From assembly GCA_003232855.1 (NCBI GenBank), contig QIKC01000023.1, forward strand, positions 1-11,895: 11,895 nt of DNA. The letters are read 5' to 3'. The position numbers and the translations under genes are program-made. The DNA comes from Verrucomicrobiales bacterium (GTDB lineage Bacteria; Verrucomicrobiota; Verrucomicrobiia; Verrucomicrobiales; DEV007). Positions 5,195 through 11,366 of this stretch are shown here, piece after piece (positions within the stretch are counted from its first letter, which is position 1; the number at the start of each line of letters is the position of its first letter). The notes beneath the pieces were generated by a model that saw only the letters and a program-made list of their open reading frames with translations, made no database searches and was not told where the DNA came from.

Positions 5195-7528
5195 TCACTT
5201 GGCGCGCCTGCGCATGGAAATTCCGATGAGGGCGATAGTGAGTGCGGAGCTCAGAGGCATGAGGATCGCGGCCAGTAGTGGGTTCATCATTCCCGAGAGG
5301 GCGGCGGCTCCGGCGGCGGTGTTGTAGAGGATGGTGAAGGCGATTACCGTCCGGATCGCACGGCGGCGACAGCGTCCAATCTGGTGTAAGTGGCCTAGCC
5401 AGGACAGGCTGCGACCGAGGAAGTAGAGGTCGGCTTTATCGTGCAGGAGCGCCAGTTCTCCGGCGGGGGTGGCGGTGCAGGTGGCGGCGTCGAAGGCGAG
5501 GCTGTCGTTGGCGCCGTCGCCGAGATAGAGGGTGTCGTTGTTGTCGAGTTGGCGCACCCATTGCGCTTTGTCGTCGGGTGACATGCGGGCGCGCCAATGG
5601 CTTTCAGGGATGCCGAGTTGGCTGGCGATCGCGGCGACCTTTGTCCGTCGGTCACCGCTCATGAGATAGACGTCCAGTCCGTCTTTGTGCAATTTGGTGA
5701 TCTCTGCGGCGGCGCCGGGGCGGGTGCTGTCGCGGAATTTGAAGGTGGCGAGCCGTTCGTCGCAGCAGAGGAAAACGGCGTCGGAGAGGGCGCGACCGTC
5801 TTTCTCCAAGCGCCACACCTTGTCCTCGGGGTCGCGCATGGAGAGCCCGTGCCCGGGGATTTCTTCGACTTCGCAGAGCGGGAAGGCGTCGCTGGTGGTG
5901 CCGATGCGGGAAAGCTCTTCCGCTAACGCGCGGCTGATCGGGTGGGGGTTTCCGCTGGTGAGGCGGAGCAGGGCGGCGGCGGCCTGCGGTCGCAGTGAGG
6001 TCAATTCGGCGGGGGTGATCAGGCGCGGTCGGCCTTCGGTGAGCGTCCCTGTTTTGTCGAAGATGACCTTGCGAATGCGGGCGAAGCGCGACCAAAATCC
6101 ACGTCGCTGAAGATAGGCTCCGCAATGCGATGCGCGGGCGGCGGCGATGCGGTCGGCGAGTGGCAGTGCGACTCCGATCGCGCAGGGGCACGAGATGACG
6201 AAGAGGGAGATGGCGACCTGTAGAGCCCGCGTCCAATCACCGGTGCTCGCTAGCCAAAGGGCGGCACCGACGCAGCCCAAGATGATCACGATGACGATGT
6301 AGGTGGTGATGATTTTGGCCAGGCGGGGATCGTCTTGCTCGGCGGTAGAGGTTTGTCGGGTGAGTCTGGCGAGTAGTGAGAGCTGCCATGGCTCACGGGC
6401 GAGCAGGGTGGTGTCGGTGGCGCCGAGGTAGAGTGATCCGGACGGGGCGATGCCGCCGACGGGGATGGTCGGCGCCTCTGCCTCGCCGCTGATCCAGCCG
6501 AGTCCGAAGGGGGCCTCACGGGCGACGGTGCTGGCGACGGGGACGATGCCGCCGGGGGAGATGTGGTAGTGTTCGCCGGCGAGCAGTTCGGCGATGGGGC
6601 GCAGCGCGCCGTCGCCGTCGATCGGACGGAACTGGGCCGGGGCGGCGTTGCCTTCGGCGAGGCGGCTGCGGTTGCGGGACAGGGAGCGCTCTTGGATCCA
6701 GCGGCCGCCCAGCATGAGGAAGATGAATACCGCGACGAAATCGAAATACAACAGTGGCGCGAACCCGGCGATCCAGCCGATCATGGAGCCGGCGAAGGCG
6801 GCGCTGACGCCGAGCGCGATGGGCAGATCGATATGTACCACCCCCTGGCGCAGCGCCCGCGCGGCGCGGCTGATGAAGTAGGAACCGCCGACCGCCATCG
6901 CCAGGGCGGCGGACGCTGCGGCCACCATTTCGAAGAGCCCTGCGACGACGAAATCCGGGGGCATGCCCAAGTAGCGAGGCAGGGTGAAGGCCATGGCGTT
7001 GAGGGCAAAGGCGGCGCACAGTCCGAGCCGCTTGATCATCGCCGAATCGTCGCCGCCCCCTTCGCCGGGCGCGCCGAGCACGTAGCCGAACCCCTGGATG
7101 GTGCGGGCGAAGAGTGTGAGATCGCAGTCGCCGACATTCCAGGTGAGGTGGAGGCGACCGCCCGCCGCATCGGCGGAAGCTTTGACCGCGCCGGGTTGGC
7201 GTTCGAACACCCGCTGCACCAACCAGACGCAGGCGGCGCAGGAGAGGCCGGAGACCGAGAGTTCGAACGTTGCCGGAGTGTCTTTGTTCACCGTTCCCTC
7301 TGCGGTTTCGACGAGGGGTTGCAGCCAGCCGTAATCGCGCTGCTCGAAGGCCAGGTTTTCGATCGGCACCGTCTTCGTCCCTGCCTGCAGGTCGTAGAAT
7401 TGTCCCAGCCCGTCGTTGCGGATTAGCGCGTAGACGTGTTCGCATCCCGCGCAGCAGAACCGCTCCTTCCCCGGTGCGGGGACGAAGGCATTGCCGCAGT
7501 GCTCGCAGCTCTGGTTCGCGGGAGGCAT
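5195..7528 (-). CDS. ccoI: Copper-transporting P1B-type ATPase, CcoI/FixI type
   Basis: It pumps Cu+ across the inner membrane at the expense of ATP; CcoI/FixI members supply copper for cbb3-type cytochrome oxidase assembly. 777 residues. The N-terminal Cys cluster C-E-H-C (8-11) and F-C-C-A-G-C (24-29) is typical of CcoI rather than CopA. An HMA-type domain has G-L-S-C-A-A-C (94-100). Membrane helices run from about 167 to 275. The actuator carries S-G-E (347-349) in place of the usual TGE. The ion-channel motif is S-C-P-C-A (446-450), the phosphorylation site D-K-T-G-T (Asp491), the P1B-specific H-P is at 529-530 and the hinge G-D-G-A-N-D at 670-675. The last helices carry Y-N (735-736) and M-P-L-S-S (757-761), matching the Cu+ subgroup. 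Start ATG 7526-7528 has a GAGGG at 7535-7539. It is last in the ccoG block, 56 bases after the stress protein; no ccoS follows. Confidence 0.93.
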   Translation of the reverse strand: MPPANQSCEHCGNAFVPAPGKERFCCAGCEHVYALIRNDGLGQFYDLQAGTKTVPIENLAFEQRDYGWLQPLVETAEGTVNKDTPATFELSVSGLSCAACVWLVQRVFERQPGAVKASADAAGGRLHLTWNVGDCDLTLFARTIQGFGYVLGAPGEGGGDDSAMIKRLGLCAAFALNAMAFTLPRYLGMPPDFVVAGLFEMVAAASAALAMAVGGSYFISRAARALRQGVVHIDLPIALGVSAAFAGSMIGWIAGFAPLLYFDFVAVFIFLMLGGRWIQERSLSRNRSRLAEGNAAPAQFRPIDGDGALRPIAELLAGEHYHISPGGIVPVASTVAREAPFGLGWISGEAEAPTIPVGGIAPSGSLYLGATDTTLLAREPWQLSLLARLTRQTSTAEQDDPRLAKIITTYIVIVIILGCVGAALWLASTGDWTRALQVAISLFVISCPCAIGVALPLADRIAAARASHCGAYLQRRGFWSRFARIRKVIFDKTGTLTEGRPRLITPAELTSLRPQAAAALLRLTSGNPHPISRALAEELSRIGTTSDAFPLCEVEEIPGHGLSMRDPEDKVWRLEKDGRALSDAVFLCCDERLATFKFRDSTRPGAAAEITKLHKDGLDVYLMSGDRRTKVAAIASQLGIPESHWRARMSPDDKAQWVRQLDNNDTLYLGDGANDSLAFDAATCTATPAGELALLHDKADLYFLGRSLSWLGHLHQIGRCRRRAIRTVIAFTILYNTAAGAAALSGMMNPLLAAILMPLSSALTIALIGISMRRRAK

Positions 7529-7534
7529 GTTCGA

Positions 7535-7539
7535 CCCTC
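7535..7539 (-). promoter_or_regulatory. Shine-Dalgarno-like GAGGG before ccoI
   Basis: On the minus strand GAGGG lies 6 bases before the ATG at 7528. It is one of very few ribosome-binding-site-like sequences in the window and supports this start. Confidence 0.5.
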
Positions 7540-7584
7540 AATCCCCACTGCGGGCGATGGCCGACAGGAGGCGGAGCTGACGGA

Positions 7585-8043
7585 TCATTCCCGCTCTTCG
7601 TCGGCCTCCAGAGCCGGGATGACAAGCACTGGGAAACAGGCCTTTCTGACTAGGGCGCTGGCGCAACTGCCCATGAGTAGGCTGCCGAGTGCGCTGTGGC
7701 CGTGCGAGCCGATGACCACCAGATCGGCTGCGGTTTCGCTGGCGTGTTTGATGATGGCTTTGTGGGGACGGCCGATGAGCACCGTGCCGTCGCAGAACCT
7801 GCCCTTGGCGCGCAGTTGCTCGGCCTCTTCCTCGGTGCGTTTTTTGAGCGATTCCAGCCGTTCGTCATGGACGTTCATCGCCAGTGCAGGTTCGGCGCCA
7901 TAGCCACTATCGATCAGCACTTCGGGATCCCAGACATGGACAAGGTGGAGTTTGGCATCGAAGGCGTCGGCCTGCTCGGCGGCGTGTTTGATGACGGCGG
8001 AACTGACGTCGGAAAAATCGATGGAGGCGATGATGTTTTTCAT
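7585..8043 (-). CDS. Universal stress protein (UspA family), ATP-binding type
   Basis: 152 residues, one Usp domain, cytoplasmic. The start is M-K-N-I-I-A-S-I-D-F-S (ATG 8041-8043) with the conserved Asp9 of the nucleotide pocket. The ATP-binding signature G-2X-G-9X-G-S/T matches exactly: G-S-H-G (112-115), nine residues, G-S (125-126). It ends in F-P-V-L-V-I-P, the usual last strand. The frame stays open far upstream because of high GC, but that extension is the shadow of the TauE/SafE gene. It sits between a membrane maturation protein and ccoI, 32 and 56 bases away, so it is probably expressed under the same, perhaps low-oxygen, conditions. What it does in the block is not evident. Family assignment is secure. 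Confidence 0.93.
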   Translation of the reverse strand: MKNIIASIDFSDVSSAVIKHAAEQADAFDAKLHLVHVWDPEVLIDSGYGAEPALAMNVHDERLESLKKRTEEEAEQLRAKGRFCDGTVLIGRPHKAIIKHASETAADLVVIGSHGHSALGSLLMGSCASALVRKACFPVLVIPALEADEERE

Positions 8044-8075
8044 AGAGTTAGGCGTGGTGGGTTTGGTGTGGAGTT

Positions 8076-8777
8076 TCAAGGGCAGAGCGGGCAGGTGGGG
8101 GAGGGGGCGGCGATAGAGGATCCGTAGGAGAGGCGCCAGATGATGGCGGCGGCGGCGGTGAGGGCGACGGCTCGGCGGACGGCGGTGAGGCCGCCGGAGC
8201 CGAAGCTCTGGGTGATCCAGCGGAGGGCGCTCCCGGCCACCAACAGTAGGGGGATCGTGCCGAGGGCGAAAGCCGCAGTGAATTCGGCACCGGCCGCCGC
8301 CGATCCGGTGGTGAGGGCGAGCCCGAACATGATGTAGAGCGGCGCGCAGGGCAGTAGCGGGGTCGCGATGCCTAACAATCCTCCGGAAACTATGGGGCTG
8401 CGGCGATCCAGAGCGAGGCGAATTTTGAACAGCCATCGCCCCGCTGCCGCCGGGCGTGGGATTTTCTTGTCGAGGCCGAACCCGATCGCCACCAGCGCCG
8501 TCGCCAGAGCCCATGGCAGGACGCGCGCTGGGGTCGTTGAGAGGAATTCCAGCGGCGCCCGCCCCAGCCAACCGGCCAGGGCGCCGATCGTCGCGTAGGA
8601 CGCCAGCCGCCCGAGGTGGTAGCCGGCGGGGCCGAAGAGGCGTGCGGCCTTTCCCCTGTCTTCCCCGGCTCCCGCCAGACAGGCGAGCGGGCCGCACATG
8701 CCAGCGCAATGGGCGCTGGTAGCCAGACCGGCGGCAAAGGCGCCGGCGGCGGTGTTGATGGTGGCCACTTCGAACAT
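8076..8777 (-). CDS. Sulfite exporter TauE/SafE-family (COG2836-like) integral membrane protein
   Basis: 233 residues and about six membrane segments: roughly 8-20, 56-72, 86-102, 128-152, 163-182 and 201-216. The first segment carries H-C-A-G-M-C-G-P (23-30), the signature of the TauE/SafE-like proteins found next to cco genes and related to the UreH/DsbD-type fold; a second Cys motif is L-L-P-C-A-P-L-Y (141-148). These paired membrane cysteines suggest copper or thiol handling, though the true substrate is not established. I chose ATG 8775-8777 (M-F-E-V-A-T-I-N); the longer frame upstream is charged, His/Arg-rich sequence that shadows the small gene before it. The C-terminus ends T-C-P-L-C-P, an extra C-x-x-C. 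It begins 8 bases after the stop of the 54-residue gene, so translation is probably coupled. Confidence 0.88.
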   Translation of the reverse strand: MFEVATINTAAGAFAAGLATSAHCAGMCGPLACLAGAGEDRGKAARLFGPAGYHLGRLASYATIGALAGWLGRAPLEFLSTTPARVLPWALATALVAIGFGLDKKIPRPAAAGRWLFKIRLALDRRSPIVSGGLLGIATPLLPCAPLYIMFGLALTTGSAAAGAEFTAAFALGTIPLLLVAGSALRWITQSFGSGGLTAVRRAVALTAAAAIIWRLSYGSSIAAPSPTCPLCP

Positions 8778-8785
8778 GGGGGGAG

Positions 8786-8950
8786 CTAGTGATCGGTGGT
8801 CGGCGGGGTGGGGGTGTCGCCCATCTCGATAGGGGGGTTGGGATTCTTCGTGGCGATGGTGATGAGGGTTCCCCAGGCGGCGATGATGAGAGCGAAGGCG
8901 GCGATCACCCACCACCAGAATTGGTCAAATCGTATCGGTTTGTCGGTCAT
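8786..8950 (-). CDS. Small single-helix membrane protein (54 aa) in the fixH position, family unknown
   Basis: ATG 8948-8950 to TAG 8786-8788 encodes 54 residues. The N-terminus is short and polar (M-T-D-K-P-I-R-F-D-Q), followed by one hydrophobic segment from F-W-W-W-V-I-A-A (11-18) to about residue 32, a positively charged I-A-T-K-N-P, and a Pro/Thr-rich acidic tail ending in T-T-D-H. This is the composition of a one-pass membrane protein. It fits tightly between ccoG (10-base gap) and the TauE/SafE gene (8-base gap), leaving no other use for the interval. In fixGHIS/ccoGHIS operons the position after ccoG is held by FixH/CcoH, also a small membrane protein but usually near 150 residues. 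I do not recognise it as a full FixH, and CcoQ- or CcoS-like roles are equally possible. Confidence 0.72.
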   Translation of the reverse strand: MTDKPIRFDQFWWWVIAAFALIIAAWGTLITIATKNPNPPIEMGDTPTPPTTDH

Positions 8951-8960
8951 GGTCGGTCGG

Positions 8961-10391
8961 TCATGGTTTTGGTTTGTTCTTCGTCGCGGCCTCGGCGTCT
9001 TCGGCCAGCAGGCGGGCGTCGGGGCCGACGAAGTCGAGCGTGTGGGTAATGATGGTGCCTCCCGGCTGCGAGCGCGAGACCAGTTTGAACGAACCCGGGC
9101 CAGTGTAGAATTCGCGCGGGATGATGACGGTGAGCGGTTGTTCGATCGAGCCGAGCGGGCCGAGTGTCACCGGCCGGTCGATGCCCCCGGCGATGGTTCC
9201 CTCTGGAGCGTTTTCCAAGGAAAGGGTGAAGGTCGTCGGCTCCGCGCGCTTGGTGAATAGGCGAATTTTGAACTGATTGCGCACCGTCTCATCGGTAACG
9301 TAGTAGGGCATCCCTGTCATGCGCGTGGTCAATACTTCGACGTCATGCACCCGCGTCAAGGCGACGCCCAAGACGCTGGCGCCGACAAACATGAGCACGG
9401 TGTAGAGTAGGATGCGCGGGCGGACGATGCGCTTGGTTTTGCCCACCAACCCGTTGAAAGAGTCGTAGCGTACCAGCCCACGCGGCCGGTCGATTTTGTC
9501 CATGATCGAGTCGCAGGCGTCCACGCAGGCTGCGCAACCGATGCATTCGAGCTGTAGGCCATTGCGGATGTCGATGCCGGTGGGGCAGACGGTGACGCAG
9601 CGGCGGCAGTCGATGCAGTCCCCGGTCGCGGGGTCGGAGGCTTTGCCTCGCGGTTCTCCACGCTTCGGGTCGTAGCCGATGATGATGGTGTCGTCGTCGG
9701 TGAGCGCCGATTGGATGCGACCGTAGGGGCAGAGGATGATGCAAAATTGCTCGCGGAACCAGGCGAAGCAGAAGTAGATAGCGGCGGTGAGGGCGAAGAC
9801 GAGTGCGAACGATTTGAAATTCGCCATCGGTGATTCGCCCATGTAGCGATAGAGTCCACCGATGCTCACGAAGTAGGAGAGGAAGACATGGGCGATGACT
9901 GTGGCACAGAGGATGTAGAGGAGGTGCTTGATTAGGCGGCGGATCCATTTTCCTGCCCCCCAAGGCGCTCGGTCGAGCTTCTGCCGAGCTGTTGAGTCAC
10001 CGTCGATCCAGCGCTCGATACGGCGGAAAACATGTTCGAGGAACACCGTGTAGGGGCAGGCCCAACCACACCAGAGGCGACCGAACAGCGCGGTGATATA
10101 GAACAGCGCGAAACCGGTGCCGCTGATCAGGAAGAAGACGAGCCAGAAGTCCTGAGTTAGGAAAGTGAGGCCAAAGACGTGGAAACGGCCATTGGCGAGA
10201 TCGAAAAACAGTGCCGGCTGGCCGCGAACCGGGATCCAAGGCAGGGCGACATAGAGGGCGATGAGCAATAACGCGAACACCCGTCGCTGTTTGGTGAAAC
10301 GGCCGTGGACGTCGGAGGGGTGTAGGGCGACGCGCGATCCGTCTTCGGCGATGGTCGTAACCGAGACGAGGTTTGGGAGTTTTGGGGGCAT
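8961..10391 (-). CDS. ccoG: Cytochrome c oxidase accessory protein CcoG (FixG/RdxA), membrane 4Fe-4S protein
   Basis: 476 residues. CcoG is reported to reduce Cu2+ to Cu+ for delivery during cbb3 oxidase assembly. Order: a short N-terminal cytoplasmic part with H-G-R-F-T-K-Q-R-R (29-37); helices at about 38-54 and 83-103; C-G-W-A-C-P (108-113); a helix at about 156-178; a further helix, then C-I-I-L-C-P-Y-G-R (217-225), the second CxxxCP; two 4Fe-4S motifs with Cys259/262/265/269 and Cys283/286/289/293; a last helix (about 327-345); and a periplasmic Ig-like C-terminal domain (FixG_C) to about 456. All cluster cysteines are present and the length is normal. ATG 10389-10391 is the first start; no Shine-Dalgarno. 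It leads the minus-strand block and diverges from the decarboxylase gene, so its promoter should lie in 10392-10600. Confidence 0.95.
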   Translation of the reverse strand: MPPKLPNLVSVTTIAEDGSRVALHPSDVHGRFTKQRRVFALLLIALYVALPWIPVRGQPALFFDLANGRFHVFGLTFLTQDFWLVFFLISGTGFALFYITALFGRLWCGWACPYTVFLEHVFRRIERWIDGDSTARQKLDRAPWGAGKWIRRLIKHLLYILCATVIAHVFLSYFVSIGGLYRYMGESPMANFKSFALVFALTAAIYFCFAWFREQFCIILCPYGRIQSALTDDDTIIIGYDPKRGEPRGKASDPATGDCIDCRRCVTVCPTGIDIRNGLQLECIGCAACVDACDSIMDKIDRPRGLVRYDSFNGLVGKTKRIVRPRILLYTVLMFVGASVLGVALTRVHDVEVLTTRMTGMPYYVTDETVRNQFKIRLFTKRAEPTTFTLSLENAPEGTIAGGIDRPVTLGPLGSIEQPLTVIIPREFYTGPGSFKLVSRSQPGGTIITHTLDFVGPDARLLAEDAEAATKNKPKP

Positions 10392-10424
10392 GGGCGTCCG
10401 TAATTGAGGAGCCAGAAGCTACCC

Positions 10425-10442
10425 AGCGCTGGGGGCAGCGCT
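10425..10442. other. Inverted repeat in the ccoG leader
   Basis: AGCGCTG (10425-10431) and CAGCGCT (10436-10442) form a perfect 7-bp stem around GGGG, 33 bases upstream of the ccoG start. AGCGCT is itself a palindrome, so the element could be a protein-binding dyad as well as an RNA hairpin. Function unknown. Confidence 0.35.
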
Positions 10443-10549
10443 ATCCCCCTGATGCGAATTTGTGGGCAATTCATGCGCTCGGGAACACGGCGCGAGCAGT
10501 GATGATTTATAAAGATCTTCGCAATTTTAAGTTTTTTATAAATTTTGAG

Positions 10550-10577
10550 TTGCGAGTTGTTGATATTTCGTTAAAAT
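10550..10577 (+). promoter_or_regulatory. Candidate sigma-70-like promoter for the decarboxylase gene
   Basis: TTGCGA (10550-10555) and TAAAAT (10572-10577) are separated by 16 bases, inside a markedly AT-rich tract (about 10500-10620) in an otherwise GC-rich window. Transcription would begin near 10584, which favours the ATG at 10606 over that at 10576. AT-rich DNA offers other hexamer pairs, so this is only a candidate. Confidence 0.35.
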
Positions 10578-10605
10578 GGACAATCGACAGAACAAAATAG
10601 ATAAT

Positions 10606-11328
10606 ATGGCAAAACTTTTAGCAGATTGGGTTAATCAGGATGTCACAAAGGTTCGGGGGCGTTCGGTGCGTTGGCTTTCTGAGCGGCATTTTTTCCGCGA
10701 CCCGATGCGGCCGATCCAATCGGACAGCGATTATTTTTTCTCGCCGGCGGATGGGGTGATCATCTATCAGCGGCGGGTGCGGCAGGACGAGGCGGTGGTG
10801 GAGATCAAGGGGCGTAACTACACTCTGCGCGAGGCGATGCGCGAGCCCTCCTACGAGGTAGAAGAGAGTCTGGTGATCGGAATTTTCATGACTTTTTACG
10901 ATGTCCACGTCAACCGTATCCCGTACCCGGGGGTGTTGAGCTTTCGCGAACTGGAGCCGATCGATAGCTTTAACCGGCCGATGCTGGCGATGGAGAACGC
11001 GCTGGTCGATGATTTGATCGTCGATCACGACACCGCCGATTACCTGCACGGTAACCAACGGATGCTGAACAAGGTCGAGACCGGGGATCTGGGGCTGGAC
11101 TATTACATTCTGCAGATGGCCGACTACGACGTGGATTCGATCACGCCCTTCGATCTGAGCAGCCACCGTCCCTACCAGCAGAACCAGAGGTTCTCGCAGA
11201 TCCGTTACGGGTCACAGGTCGATCTGATCGTGCCGCTGGGGAAGGGGGTGGACTTCGAGTGTCTGCACGAGGTGAGCACGCATATCGAGGCCGGGGTCGA
11301 CCCGTTGTTGAAAATCATTCGTAACTAA
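10606..11328 (+). CDS. psd: Phosphatidylserine decarboxylase-family pyruvoyl enzyme
   Basis: Known members cleave themselves at a Gly-Ser bond to make a pyruvoyl group, then decarboxylate phosphatidylserine to phosphatidylethanolamine; some relatives act on amino acids. From ATG 10606 the protein is 240 residues. Seen: F-F-R-D-P-M-R-P-I (29-37), Y-F-F-S-P-A-D-G-V-I (43-52), F-Y-D-V-H-V-N-R-I-P (97-106) with the conserved His, and R-Y-G-S-Q-V-D-L-I-V-P (200-210), where Gly202-Ser203 (Ser codon 11212-11214) is the expected cleavage site. The central V-G-A..V-G-S-I motif of typical enzymes reads M-A-D-Y-D-V-D-S-I. No membrane helix is obvious. An ATG at 10576 would add 10 residues, but that stretch is AT-rich like the leader and overlaps the likely -10 box. 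A pentein gene follows 38 bases after the stop. Family firm; substrate uncertain. Confidence 0.87.
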   Translation: MAKLLADWVNQDVTKVRGRSVRWLSERHFFRDPMRPIQSDSDYFFSPADGVIIYQRRVRQDEAVVEIKGRNYTLREAMREPSYEVEESLVIGIFMTFYDVHVNRIPYPGVLSFRELEPIDSFNRPMLAMENALVDDLIVDHDTADYLHGNQRMLNKVETGDLGLDYYILQMADYDVDSITPFDLSSHRPYQQNQRFSQIRYGSQVDLIVPLGKGVDFECLHEVSTHIEAGVDPLLKIIRN

Positions 11329-11363
11329 CAAATTCGCTAACAAGATCACTACCTTACTAACAA
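11325..11363 (+). repeat. Three copies of CTAACAA in the leader of the pentein gene
   Basis: CTAACAA occurs at 11325-11331 (overlapping the TAA of the decarboxylase gene), 11337-11343 and 11357-11363; starts are 12 and 20 bases apart. The last copy ends 3 bases before the ATG at 11367. No Shine-Dalgarno sequence is present in this gap. The same heptamer lies before the methyltransferase. It could be a regulator site, a leader signal or chance in AT-rich DNA. Confidence 0.55.
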
Positions 11364-11366
11364 AAC

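Noticed and set aside
7585..8709. Long N-terminal extension of the universal stress protein
   Set aside because: The upstream part is the shadow of the TauE/SafE gene; the Usp domain begins cleanly at the ATG at 8043.
8778..8915. 46-residue N-terminal extension of the TauE/SafE protein
   Set aside because: His/Arg-rich and hydrophilic, overlapping the better-supported 54-residue gene. The membrane protein starts naturally at M-F-E-V (8777).
10618..11166. 182-residue open frame on the minus strand opposite the decarboxylase gene
   Set aside because: It lacks recognisable motifs, whereas the plus strand encodes all hallmark motifs of the PSD family.
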